This document shows positions 32,013-40,380 of a stretch of 50,823 bases of DNA, piece by piece; the first letter of the stretch is position 1, and the number at the start of each line of letters is the position of its first letter. Where the stretch lies: positions 1 to 50,823 of the forward strand of contig CAIWTJ010000072.1 of the NCBI GenBank assembly GCA_903915535.1, given 5' to 3'. Position numbers and translations under genes: made by a program. The notes beneath the pieces are model-generated. The model did not search any database. It was given only the letters and a program-made list of their open reading frames with translations, and was not told where the DNA came from. Source of the DNA: Enhydrobacter aerosaccus. Lineage in GTDB: Bacteria; Pseudomonadota; Alphaproteobacteria; Reyranellales; Reyranellaceae.

Positions 32013-33998
32013 ATGAATAGTCCCTCCGACGCCCGGCGGCGTCCGTCACCTTCCGCGACATACCGGCCCGACATCGACGGGCTACGGGCCATATCGATCC
32101 TTGCCGTCGTGCTCTTCCATGCCTTCCCGGGCCGATTCCCGGCGGGCTTCGTGGGCGTCGACGTCTTCTTCGTGATCTCCGGCTACCTGATCGGCGGCCT
32201 GATCGTCGACGAACTGGCCGAAGGACGCTTCACCTTTGCCAGGTTCTACGCGCGGCGCATTCGCCGGATCTTTCCCAGCCTCATCGTCGTCCTGCTCGCG
32301 GTCTACGTCACGGCCTGGTTCGTCCTCTTCCCCGGCGAGTTTCGTCAGCTCGGAAGGCATATCGCGGGCGCGGCGCTCTTCCTCTCCAATTTCGTGCTGC
32401 TCGACGAGGCCGGCTACTTCGACGCGAGCTCGAGCGCCAAGCTTCTGCTGCACCTGTGGTCGCTCGCGATCGAGGAGCAGTTCTATCTCGTCTGGCCGCT
32501 GCTATGCTTCGTGGCGTGGCGCCGGCGCTTCGACATGCTGGCCCTCACGCTGGCCGTCCTTGCTGGCTCGTTCGCCGTCAATATCCTGACGGCCGACCCG
32601 GCGACCGATTTCTATTCGCCGCTGTCGCGCGTCTGGGAACTCAACACGGGCACCGCCGTGGCACTCCTGCAGCGGCGCGGCGGCCGGTTCTCGCACGCGT
32701 CATGGTCCGATGCCGTCAATGGTCTGGTGACGCTCGCGGGCGTCGTGCTCCTTGCGGCGGCCTTCGTACTTCCCAAGGTCGAGACCTATCCGGGCTGGTG
32801 GGCGCTCCTGCCGGTCGGCGGCAGCGCGCTGCTGATTGCCGCACGGCCGGACTTCTGGATCCACCGGCACATCCTGGCGAGCCGTCCGTTCGTGTTCGTC
32901 GGCCTGATCTCCTACCCGCTCTACATGTGGCATTGGCCCGTGCTCTCCTATGCCTGGATCCTCCATGGCGGCATTGCGCCGGCCTGGGTCAGGGCGGCTG
33001 CGGTCGTCGCGTCGTTTGCGCTCGCCTGGGCGACCTATGCCTTTGTCGAGAGACCGATACGGTTCGCGCCGAACATCCCCTTCAGGACACCGGCACTGAT
33101 CGGCGCCGTCGTGCTGGCGTCTGTCGCAGGACTGGTCGCGATGCAGCAAGACGGGTTCCAGAACCGGCCGGTCGCCCTGTTGAACCGGGCCCTGGAGAAG
33201 GACCTTCGGATTCCCCTGGAAGCGCGGATGTCCGACGGATCGTGCGAGCGCCTGCTGGGCGTCAGGACGCAGGGCGACGAAGTGTGCCTCGCCAACTCGG
33301 CCCGCCCGCGCCTGCTGTTCATCGGCGACAGCCATTCGATGGCGATGTTCAACGCCATCTACGAGAAGACCGTCGACATACCGGCTGTGCTGATCGCCGC
33401 GCACAGCTTCATATGGGCAAGGCCAGGCTGCCGGCCGTCGACCGATTTCCCGGCCTGGCGCGAGGGCAAGGACACCTGTCACGACGTCATTCGTCATGTC
33501 TTCGACGTGATCGGGCGCGTGGATTCGATCGAGGCTGTCGTGATCGTGCCCTTCGCCGGCAATCCCTTCTTCAACGATCGCACCGTGATGGGCGCCCTGC
33601 AGTCCTTCGCCGAAGGCAAGGGCAAACAGACGGTCTACGTTCTGTCGGTGCCGAGTTTCATGGCGCCGTCAGCCTGCGTTACACGCACCGTCGACTTTTT
33701 CGGCTACCGGCTGACGGCAAAGACCACTCCAGGCGCCTGCACCGAGACGAGGTCTTCAATCGACGAGGAAAGCAAGCCGCAACGTCTGTTCATCGGATCG
33801 ATGATTGCAGGCGACGCCAAGGCACATCTCTACGACCCCCTTCCGGTGTTCTGCGACGACAGGCAGTGCCGGCAATCGGACACCCAAGGCCCGCTGTTCT
33901 GGTCGACCTGGCACGTGAACCTCAGGGGAAGCGAGCGACTGCTGCAGGATTTCCTGCGCTGGGCCGGCCGGGCGATCTCCTTCCGGAGCGGCGCGTAA
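32013..33998 (+). CDS. OafA/YrhL-type acyltransferase with C-terminal SGNH domain
   Basis: The 661-residue protein has an N-terminal acyltransferase-3 membrane domain (YRPDIDGLRAISILAVVLFH, GFVGVDVFFVISGYLI, LLLHLWSLAIEEQFYLVWPL), about ten or eleven helices to residue 385. A periplasmic SGNH domain follows, as in O-antigen and peptidoglycan O-acetylases. The SGNH serine is Ser440 in LLFIGDSHSMAMF. At the catalytic Asp-x-x-His position the sequence reads Ser631-Thr-Trp-His634 (FWSTWHVN), so the usual Asp is missing. ATG 32013 is preceded by no strong ribosome site. The gene is divergent from the DUF336 gene and its stop abuts that of the PhyH gene. It probably acylates a surface polysaccharide. 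Confidence 0.9.
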   Translation: MNSPSDARRRPSPSATYRPDIDGLRAISILAVVLFHAFPGRFPAGFVGVDVFFVISGYLIGGLIVDELAEGRFTFARFYARRIRRIFPSLIVVLLAVYVTAWFVLFPGEFRQLGRHIAGAALFLSNFVLLDEAGYFDASSSAKLLLHLWSLAIEEQFYLVWPLLCFVAWRRRFDMLALTLAVLAGSFAVNILTADPATDFYSPLSRVWELNTGTAVALLQRRGGRFSHASWSDAVNGLVTLAGVVLLAAAFVLPKVETYPGWWALLPVGGSALLIAARPDFWIHRHILASRPFVFVGLISYPLYMWHWPVLSYAWILHGGIAPAWVRAAAVVASFALAWATYAFVERPIRFAPNIPFRTPALIGAVVLASVAGLVAMQQDGFQNRPVALLNRALEKDLRIPLEARMSDGSCERLLGVRTQGDEVCLANSARPRLLFIGDSHSMAMFNAIYEKTVDIPAVLIAAHSFIWARPGCRPSTDFPAWREGKDTCHDVIRHVFDVIGRVDSIEAVVIVPFAGNPFFNDRTVMGALQSFAEGKGKQTVYVLSVPSFMAPSACVTRTVDFFGYRLTAKTTPGACTETRSSIDEESKPQRLFIGSMIAGDAKAHLYDPLPVFCDDRQCRQSDTQGPLFWSTWHVNLRGSERLLQDFLRWAGRAISFRSGA

Positions 33999-35027
33999 CT
34001 ATCCCGTCAGGCGCCGGATCAGCGGCCGCAGTGGACCGAGCATCGCCTTCCAAAGGGAGAGCCGGGCATTGAGCTGGGCATTTACCTCGGTGAGGTTGGC
34101 GACTTCCTGCTGCAGCCGCTGGACGGTCTGCAGCACCGAATCGGACATCTCCGGATTGAAGCCGTGCTCGCGCCACGACGACGGGGGCGGCAGCAACGCG
34201 CGCTGGCCCTCGTCGTATCGGCTCCAAGCGGCGTCGGTAACATGGACCAGTCCATTCCAGTGCGCGGGGCTCTGCGAGGCGACCCAGGCCGGCGCGAAGC
34301 AGAGATGGACCGTCTTGCGGACTTTTTCGAGGACATTGGGAAAGCCGCCGTGGCGCAGGTTCTCGGTGAAGAACAGCGCGTCTCCCGCCTTCATCGGCAG
34401 GACGACCATGCCGGGTTCCTGTCGCGGATCCACGTCGTAGGGCGACGGGAAATTGGCCTTGTGGCTGCCCGGCACGACGCAAAGCGGTCCGTTCTCCTCG
34501 GGAAGGTCGTGGAGGGCATAGAGCACGCGCACATTCAGCATCTCGAAGTCACGCCACGTCACGCGGCTGTCGGCGTCGAGCATCCTGGCGCCGACGAAGC
34601 GGTACTCGTTACGCGCGTCGATCGGGCCGCCCATGTGGGTCGCGGTGAAGTTGCCGCGATGACGATAGCGGAGTTCCGAGCTGTTGATCCGAACCGGCCC
34701 CATCGTCAGCTCGCGCACGTAGGCCATCGTCGGCGCATGATTGACGAAGACGTCGAACACGGGATCGGCATTCAGGAAATCGTCGACGACATACTGAAGC
34801 CCGCCACTATGGCCGATCTTGTAGCTGCAGGTCCCGAGTTGCTGGTCGTAGTGAAGGCGTATTCCGAAATGGCCGACGAAATGCGGCTCCTCGTCGATGG
34901 TCGAGGCGACCCTTTCCTCCATCCGGTCCGCCGCCGCCAGACACTTTGCCACCGCTTGGGCGTCGAGGACGCCTTTCACGTGCACGTAGCCGTTGAGGTC
35001 GAACTGGTACTTCTCTTCGTTGTTCAT
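33999..35027 (-). CDS. PhyH-family (phytanoyl-CoA dioxygenase-like) oxygenase with HxG site
   Basis: This 342-residue protein belongs to the PhyH branch of Fe(II)/2-oxoglutarate enzymes. CVVPGSHKANFPSPYDVD and GDALFFTENLRHGGFPN are characteristic; His226 is the distal iron ligand and Arg237 the likely 2-oxoglutarate partner. The proximal motif, normally His-x-Asp, appears as His131-Met-Gly133 (FTATHMGGPID), so the carboxylate ligand is absent or displaced. The C-terminus (about 295-342) is a short coiled coil (VQRLQQEVANLTEVNAQL) and a basic end. It is convergent with the acyltransferase gene, the two stops touching. The substrate is unknown, and the iron site would need proof. Confidence 0.82.
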   Translation of the reverse strand: MNNEEKYQFDLNGYVHVKGVLDAQAVAKCLAAADRMEERVASTIDEEPHFVGHFGIRLHYDQQLGTCSYKIGHSGGLQYVVDDFLNADPVFDVFVNHAPTMAYVRELTMGPVRINSSELRYRHRGNFTATHMGGPIDARNEYRFVGARMLDADSRVTWRDFEMLNVRVLYALHDLPEENGPLCVVPGSHKANFPSPYDVDPRQEPGMVVLPMKAGDALFFTENLRHGGFPNVLEKVRKTVHLCFAPAWVASQSPAHWNGLVHVTDAAWSRYDEGQRALLPPPSSWREHGFNPEMSDSVLQTVQRLQQEVANLTEVNAQLNARLSLWKAMLGPLRPLIRRLTG

Positions 35028-35053
35028 CGCTGTTCCGGACCGCCCTTGAAAGT

Positions 35054-35848
35054 TCAGTGCTTGAGGCTCGGCAATTCCGTCAGCGGCACGATCTTGATAC
35101 CGGCGGCTTCCAGGCCTTCGCGAACCGCCTTGGACACCGCGACGGCCGTTGGACCGTCGCCGTGCACGCAGATCGAATCGACCTGGCAGGGAATGCGCTT
35201 GCCGGAGGTCGAATAGATCGCCTGCTCGTCGACCATGCGGCGCACGTTGGCCACGGCGGTCGCGGCATCCTTGACCATCGAGTTGGCTTCCTTGCGCGGC
35301 GTCAGCATGCCGGCGTCGGTGTAGGTGCGGTCGGCGAAGACCTCCTCGGCGGCGCGCAGGCCGTATTTCTTCGCGGCCTTGCCCTGCTCGGTGTTGGCCT
35401 GGCAGAGGAAAATGAGATCGCGGTCGACAGCCTTGGTGGCGCGCGCGATCGCCTCGGCCATCTCGACATTGTCGGCCGACATGTTGGCCATCATGCCGTG
35501 CGGCTTCATGTGCGTGACCTTGGTTCCCTGAAGCGCCGCAATCGCCTGCAAGGCGCCGATCTGGTAGGCGATGTTGGCCTCCAGTTCCTTGGTCGTGAGG
35601 TTGATCACCCGGCGGCCGAAGCCCTGCAGGTCGGCAAAGCCCGGATGGGCGCCGATCGACACGCCGTTGGCGGCGCAGAGCTTGACCGTATCCATCATCA
35701 CCACGGGGTCGCTGGCATGGAAGCCGCAGGCCACGTTGGCCGAGCGCACGATCTTCAGCACCTCGGCGTCGTTGCCCATGATCCAGGGCCCGAAGCTCTC
35801 GCCGAGATCGGAATTGATGTTCACCTGTCCGGCATTGGTCGCAGCCAT
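35054..35848 (-). CDS. pxpA: 5-oxoprolinase subunit A (LamB/YcsF family)
   Basis: PxpA acts with PxpB and PxpC to hydrolyse 5-oxo-L-proline to glutamate using ATP. The 264-residue protein has the canonical VNINSDLGESFGPWIMGND start, SANVACGFHASDP, GAHPGFADLQGFGRR and HMKPHGMMANM motifs. Length is normal. It is divergent from pxpB with only 39 bp between start codons, so the two promoters must overlap each other or the coding regions. Usually the three pxp genes are on one strand. Confidence 0.93.
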   Translation of the reverse strand: MAATNAGQVNINSDLGESFGPWIMGNDAEVLKIVRSANVACGFHASDPVVMMDTVKLCAANGVSIGAHPGFADLQGFGRRVINLTTKELEANIAYQIGALQAIAALQGTKVTHMKPHGMMANMSADNVEMAEAIARATKAVDRDLIFLCQANTEQGKAAKKYGLRAAEEVFADRTYTDAGMLTPRKEANSMVKDAATAVANVRRMVDEQAIYSTSGKRIPCQVDSICVHGDGPTAVAVSKAVREGLEAAGIKIVPLTELPSLKH

Positions 35849-35887
35849 GGGAAGACTCCTTCAGTCGAAGCCGTTATCCTAGCAGAC

Positions 35888-36622
35888 GTGAGCGTTCGTT
35901 ACCTCTCCTGCGGCGATACTGCCTTTACGGTCGAATTCGGCAACGAAATATCGCCTGTCATCAACGGCCAGGTCATGGCCCTGCATGCCGCGATCGGCAA
36001 GGCCAAGGCGGCGGGCCAGCTGCCGGGCGTGGTCGAGACCGTGCCGACCATGCGGTCCCTGATGGTGACCTACGATCCGGTCTCCACCACGCGGGCCGAG
36101 CTGCTGCCCGAAATCGAGGCGCTGATCGCCAGAGGCCTCAAGGCCGACGGCAAGACGCGCCAGGTCACCATCCCCTGCTGCTACGACGGCGAGGAGTTCG
36201 CCCCCGACCTCAAGGAGGTGGCCAAGGCCACCAAGAAGACGCCCGAGCAGGTGATCGAGGCCCATCTCAACTCCGCCTTCAAGGTCTATGTCCTGGGCTT
36301 CATGCCGGGGCTGGCCTACATCGCGGGCCTCGATCCGTCTCTATATCTGCCGCGGCGCAGCCAGCCGCGGGTCCGGCTGCCGCGCTCGACCGTCGCCATC
36401 GCCATGGACATGACGACGATCTACCCGTTCGAGAGCCCGGGCGGTTGGCACCTGATCGGCCGCACGCCGCTCATGATGTTCGACCAGCGCCAGCCGCAGC
36501 CGGTGTTCCTGGCGCCGGGCGATTCGGTCACCTTCCAGCGCATCGACCGCAAGACCTACGATCGCATGGCGCAGGAGGCCGAGCGCGATACGCTCGACTG
36601 GAAGAAGCTGGTGAAACCATGA
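35888..36622 (+). CDS. pxpB: 5-oxoprolinase subunit B (KipI family)
   Basis: This 244-residue protein has the KipI/PxpB architecture: VRYLSCGDTAFTVEFG at the N-terminus, then LNSAFKVYVLGFMPGLAYIA, LPRRSQPRVRLPRSTVAIA and SPGGWHLIGRTPLMMFD. It pairs with PxpC to form the kinase/hydrolase half of 5-oxoprolinase. The start is GTG 35888; the family homology begins immediately. The stop overlaps the pxpC start as ATGA. A role in 5-oxoproline use is established for the family, and the presence of all three subunits here supports it. Confidence 0.92.
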   Translation: MSVRYLSCGDTAFTVEFGNEISPVINGQVMALHAAIGKAKAAGQLPGVVETVPTMRSLMVTYDPVSTTRAELLPEIEALIARGLKADGKTRQVTIPCCYDGEEFAPDLKEVAKATKKTPEQVIEAHLNSAFKVYVLGFMPGLAYIAGLDPSLYLPRRSQPRVRLPRSTVAIAMDMTTIYPFESPGGWHLIGRTPLMMFDQRQPQPVFLAPGDSVTFQRIDRKTYDRMAQEAERDTLDWKKLVKP

Positions 36623-37647
36623 GTGCCACGCTGAAAGTCGTGCGGCCCGGCCTGTTCGACACGGTCCAGGACTTTGGCCGCATCGGCTTCATGGCGCTCG
36701 GCATGCCGACGGCCGGCGCGATGGACCGCATCGCGCTCAGCCTCGCGAACGCCCTTGTCGGCAATCCGCTCGGCACGGCGGCCATCGAGATCGGCGTGAT
36801 GGGTCCGGATCTGCTCGTCGAGGCCGACAGCGTGCGCATCGCACTCGTGGGACCGCTGTCGCCGTCGCTGATCGACGGGCAGGACGCGCAGCCCAAGCCG
36901 ATCGAGTCGGACCGATCGCACCTCCTGAAGCGCGGGCAGATCCTGCGGGTCGGCATGATCGAGGGATCGAGCACGGCCTATCTGGCGATCGCGGGCGGGC
37001 TTGCCATACCGATGTTCATGGGCAGTCTCTCGACCTATTCGCGCGCCGGGGTCGGCGGCTTCGACGGCCGCAAGCTGGCCGCGGGCGATGTGCTGCCGCT
37101 CGCCAGGGAGAACGCGCCGGCCGGCAACGAGCGCAAACTGGGTGCACCCTTCGACTACGGCAAGGGCCCGATCCGCGTGGTGTGGGGCCCGCAGGACGAC
37201 TACTTCAGCGCCAAGGGCCGCAAGACGTTCATCGAGTCCGATTACAAGGTCTCCAAGGAAGCCGACCGCATGGGCATCCGCCTCGACGGTCCGGTGATCG
37301 AGCATGCCAAGGGCGCGGACATAATCTCCGACGGAATCGGCCCGGGGGCCATCCAGGTGCCGGGCGCTGGGCTGCCGATCGTGCTGCTGGGCGACCGCCA
37401 AACCGTGGGCGGCTATTCCAAGATCGCGACGGTGGCCTCGGTCGATCTGCCGCGCTTCGGCCGCCTGCTGCCGGGCCAGACCGTGCGCTTCGAGGCGATC
37501 ACGGTGGAGGAAGCGGAGAAGCTGCGCCGCGACCAGGAGGTGCGGCTCAAGTCCGCGATCGCGGGCTTCCAGACCGCGCGCCCACCGGGCGGTATCGATC
37601 TCGTGAAACTGTACGAAGAAAACCTGATCGACGGCGTCGTCTTCTAG
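36619..37647 (+). CDS. pxpC: 5-oxoprolinase subunit C (biotin-dependent carboxyltransferase-like)
   Basis: The 342-residue protein matches KipA/PxpC: LKVVRPGLFDTVQDFGRIGF, GMPTAGAMDRIALSLAN, NPLGTAAIEIGVMGPDL and GDRQTVGGYSKIATV. With PxpA and PxpB it makes the ATP-dependent 5-oxoprolinase. ATG 36619 overlaps the pxpB stop by 4 bp; an earlier in-frame start lies inside pxpB and is not supported by homology. At the end its TAG shares the tetranucleotide CTAG (37644-37647) with the stop of the convergent DoxX gene. Confidence 0.93.
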   Translation: MSATLKVVRPGLFDTVQDFGRIGFMALGMPTAGAMDRIALSLANALVGNPLGTAAIEIGVMGPDLLVEADSVRIALVGPLSPSLIDGQDAQPKPIESDRSHLLKRGQILRVGMIEGSSTAYLAIAGGLAIPMFMGSLSTYSRAGVGGFDGRKLAAGDVLPLARENAPAGNERKLGAPFDYGKGPIRVVWGPQDDYFSAKGRKTFIESDYKVSKEADRMGIRLDGPVIEHAKGADIISDGIGPGAIQVPGAGLPIVLLGDRQTVGGYSKIATVASVDLPRFGRLLPGQTVRFEAITVEEAEKLRRDQEVRLKSAIAGFQTARPPGGIDLVKLYEENLIDGVVF

Positions 37648-38090
37648 GGTTCTTCGCCGACGCTCAAGCCGTCGAACGACAGCTTGCCCGGTCCCGCGAC
37701 GTAGAGCGACAGCAGGCCGCCCGCGATGGCGCAGTTCTTCAGGAAGTGGAACATCTGCTGGTGGTCGAAGAAGTTGGCGTGGAACAGCAGCGCCGTCAGC
37801 ACGCTGAAGCTCGCCAGCACCAGCGCCGTGAGGCGCATGCGATAGCCCACGATCAGCAGGATGCCGCCGGCCATCTCGATGAACACCGCGATCGGCAGCA
37901 GGTTCGACATCACACCGCTATGGATCATGAACGCCGCGGTCTCGTCGTAGCCCTGCACCTGGCCGATGCCCGACCACAGGAACAATCCGGCCACGAGGCA
38001 GCGCGCCACCAGCAGCACGCTGCTGTTGCCGCTCTCGTCGATCGTGACGTCTTCGGTCCCGGCTCGCGGATTGAAACTCGCATCGCTCAT
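37644..38090 (-). CDS. DoxX family membrane protein
   Basis: This 148-residue protein has four hydrophobic segments typical of DoxX: LLVARCLVAGLFLWSGIGQV, NLLPIAVFIEMAGGILLIV, LTALVLASFSVLTALLFHAN and FLKNCAIAGGLLSLYVAGPG. FDHQQMFHFLKNCAIAGG is the family signature around the last helix. DoxX proteins are linked to redox and detoxification at the membrane, but no reaction is established for this branch. The start ATG 38090 gives a normal length; the frame remains open for 17 codons upstream without homology. It is convergent with pxpC, sharing its stop bases. Confidence 0.87.
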   Translation of the reverse strand: MSDASFNPRAGTEDVTIDESGNSSVLLVARCLVAGLFLWSGIGQVQGYDETAAFMIHSGVMSNLLPIAVFIEMAGGILLIVGYRMRLTALVLASFSVLTALLFHANFFDHQQMFHFLKNCAIAGGLLSLYVAGPGKLSFDGLSVGEEP

Positions 38091-38163
38091 GCTCGAAGCG
38101 TACGCCCATTGGCGGCCCGGCGGTACACGCCGACCGGGCATTGAGACGATTGAAACAATTGCC

Positions 38164-39240
38164 TCAGCGCGGCGCGAGATCGATCGCGAGCGCCTCGGGC
38201 AGGCGGGACAGGCGATAGGTCTTCATTGCCGTGCCGCTGAACAAAGCCGTCTTCTCGGCGGCCCCCGCTCCGCCCGCCAGCCGCTTCAGCGCATTCCACA
38301 GCACCGGATAGCTGCACATGCCCTTGTCGACCGGGAAGTTGCTCTCGAACATGCAGCGCTGGGCGCCGAACGCCTCGATGCAGGTCTCGACATAGGGCCG
38401 CCACGCCCGGGCGAGTTCCTCCGACCCCGGCGGTCTGGGCTGGCGGTGAAACTCGAAGCCGCTCACCTGCATGGTGAGACCGCCCACCTTCACCACGACG
38501 TTGGGCAGTGCCGCGAGCGCCTGCATCTGCTTCTTCCAGACAGGGAACACCTCGTCGCGCTTGCCGAGGAACGGGCCGACGCCCAACGGGCCGCCGACAT
38601 GATCGACGACGATGGTGAGCTCGGGCACCGCGCGCGCGAGCTTTTCCACCAGCGGCAGCTGCGGATGATAACACCAGACGTCGAGCGGCAGACCGAAGGC
38701 TGCAAGCCGCTTGGCGCCCACGATGAAGGCCGGGTTGGCCAGCGGCCCGGGCGGGGGCGACACGAGGTTGGAGCGCACGTCCGGCGACTCGTGCCAAGCC
38801 GTGCGATTGCGGATGCCGCAGAAGCGCGGGCCTGCGATGGCAACATGCCTCTCGAGCAGCGCCGTCACGCGGTCGCCGAGCGTGAGATCGACCATGCCGA
38901 TCATGCCGGCACAGGCGCGCGTCCTGCCATGACGGCCGCTCGCGCTGGTGGCCGCGACGCCGGTCACGTACTCGGTCTCTCCGAGCGACTTCTCCTCCTC
39001 GGGCCCGCCTGCGCGGTACATCTCGCCGCACTGCACGAAGATCGTGCCGCGGATGTCGTGGCCGCTGCCGGTGTCGGCCAGCAGGTCGGGCAGGACATAG
39101 ACCTCGTCGGCGTGCGTCCACAGATGATGATGCGGATCGACGATCGGCAGGCCGGGTTCGAGGATCGGCTCGACGGTCTTGCGCAGCCAGTCTTCGCGCA
39201 CGACGACCTGCATCGAGGCGGTGAGAAGCGGGTCGGTCAT
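38164..39240 (-). CDS. amidohydrolase family protein (COG3618 type)
   Basis: The 358-residue TIM-barrel metal hydrolase has the COG3618/amidohydrolase-2 pattern: IVDPHHHLWTHADE near residue 33, FVQCGEMY, the strand IVVDHVGGPLG in the middle, and RCMFESNFPVDKG near the C-terminus. Relatives include L-fuconolactonase, dicarboxylate lactonases and decarboxylases. The metal-binding HxH is in the first motif and the late Asp/Glu region in the last. It is followed upstream (14 bp) by a Bug-type receptor gene on the same strand, which suggests catabolism of an imported organic acid. The substrate is not identifiable. Confidence 0.85.
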   Translation of the reverse strand: MTDPLLTASMQVVVREDWLRKTVEPILEPGLPIVDPHHHLWTHADEVYVLPDLLADTGSGHDIRGTIFVQCGEMYRAGGPEEEKSLGETEYVTGVAATSASGRHGRTRACAGMIGMVDLTLGDRVTALLERHVAIAGPRFCGIRNRTAWHESPDVRSNLVSPPPGPLANPAFIVGAKRLAAFGLPLDVWCYHPQLPLVEKLARAVPELTIVVDHVGGPLGVGPFLGKRDEVFPVWKKQMQALAALPNVVVKVGGLTMQVSGFEFHRQPRPPGSEELARAWRPYVETCIEAFGAQRCMFESNFPVDKGMCSYPVLWNALKRLAGGAGAAEKTALFSGTAMKTYRLSRLPEALAIDLAPR

Positions 39241-39253
39241 GCGGTTACTCCAG

Positions 39254-40219
39254 TTACTCGATGCGGATGTTGGCGGTCTTCACGATGTCGGCAAAGAACT
39301 CGATCTGCTGTTCGCGGAACTGCGCGAACTCCTCGACGGTGTTGGCCTTGGTGAGCGCGCCCAGTTCGCCCAGCCGCGTCTTGACCGCGGGGTCGAGGAT
39401 CACCTGGTTGAGCTCGCTGTTCAGCTTCGCGATCATACCGCCGTCGGTCTTGGCCGGCGCGAAGAAGCCGTTCCACTCCCAGGTCTCGAAGCCCGGCAGG
39501 GTATCGGAAATTGCGGGAACGCCTGGCAGCACGTCGATCGGCTTCGGCCCGGTATGGGCCATGCAGGTCATTTCCTTCGAGCTCGCGAAGGCCACCGTGC
39601 CCGGCACGTTGACGAAGTGCATGGGGATGCGGCCGGCGAAGAGATCGCTGCGCGCGGCGGAGATCTCCTTGTACGGCACGTGATTGATCCTGATCCCCGC
39701 CTTCTGGTTCAACAGCTCGATCGAGACGTGCTGCACGGTGCCGACGCCGGTCGAGGCGCAATCGAGCGTGCCGGGCTTGGCCTTCGCGAGCGCGATCAGC
39801 TCGGGGATCGTCTTCGCCTCGAACTGCGCGTTGCGCATCAGCGTGTTCGGCGTCTGCATGGAGAGGAACACCGGCAGGAGATCCTTGCGCGTGTCGTAGG
39901 GCAGCTTGCCCGCGAACAGCGACGGGTTCACCGAGTGCGCCGTCGCATCGTAGAGCAGCGTGTAGCCGTCGGCCGGCGCCTTGGCCACGATGTTGGCCGC
40001 AAGCGTGCCCGCCGCGCCCGGCTTGTTGTCGACCGTGAAGCTTTGGCCGAGCCGCGTCGACAGCGTCTGGCAGATCACGCGGCAGACCACGTCGGCGGTA
40101 CCGCCCGCGCTGTAGGCGTTGACCACGCGCACGGGCTTGGAGGGATAGGCGTCGGCCCGGCCGATCGCGGGGATCGCCAGAGTCGAGGCGGCTAAGAGAG
40201 TGCGGCGGCGCAGGGTCAT
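39254..40219 (-). CDS. Bug-type (TTT family) periplasmic solute receptor
   Basis: This 321-residue protein starts with an Arg-rich signal peptide (MTLRRRTLLAASTLAIPAIG, cut near ADA); the RRRTLL could suit Tat export. The mature part follows the Bug fold: YPSKPVRVVNAYSAGGTADV, VDNKPGAAGTLAANIVAKAP, DGYTLLYDA and GVPAISDTLPGFETWEWNGF. Bug proteins capture carboxylates for tripartite tricarboxylate transporters, although many are orphans; no TctA/TctB membrane genes are here. ATG 40219 follows GGAGGAGAA. It probably forms an operon with the amidohydrolase. Confidence 0.9.
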   Translation of the reverse strand: MTLRRRTLLAASTLAIPAIGRADAYPSKPVRVVNAYSAGGTADVVCRVICQTLSTRLGQSFTVDNKPGAAGTLAANIVAKAPADGYTLLYDATAHSVNPSLFAGKLPYDTRKDLLPVFLSMQTPNTLMRNAQFEAKTIPELIALAKAKPGTLDCASTGVGTVQHVSIELLNQKAGIRINHVPYKEISAARSDLFAGRIPMHFVNVPGTVAFASSKEMTCMAHTGPKPIDVLPGVPAISDTLPGFETWEWNGFFAPAKTDGGMIAKLNSELNQVILDPAVKTRLGELGALTKANTVEEFAQFREQQIEFFADIVKTANIRIE

Positions 40220-40380
40220 GGGCGTTCTCCTCCGGGAGAGGCGGCGCTTGCTGGCCGCGTTTGCCGAAGTTTGATCTGCGGCGCCGACGATTTGCAACCG
40301 CCACACCGCGACCCGCGAAACGGCAGGGTCTGGCGGCCCCGGCCTGTCGTTGATACGAACGGTGGCAGGGAGGAACCAAA

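Noticed and set aside
37644..37647. CTAG shared by the stop codons of pxpC and the DoxX gene
   Set aside because: A neat overlap of convergent genes but with no implied function; CTAG allows TAG on both strands.
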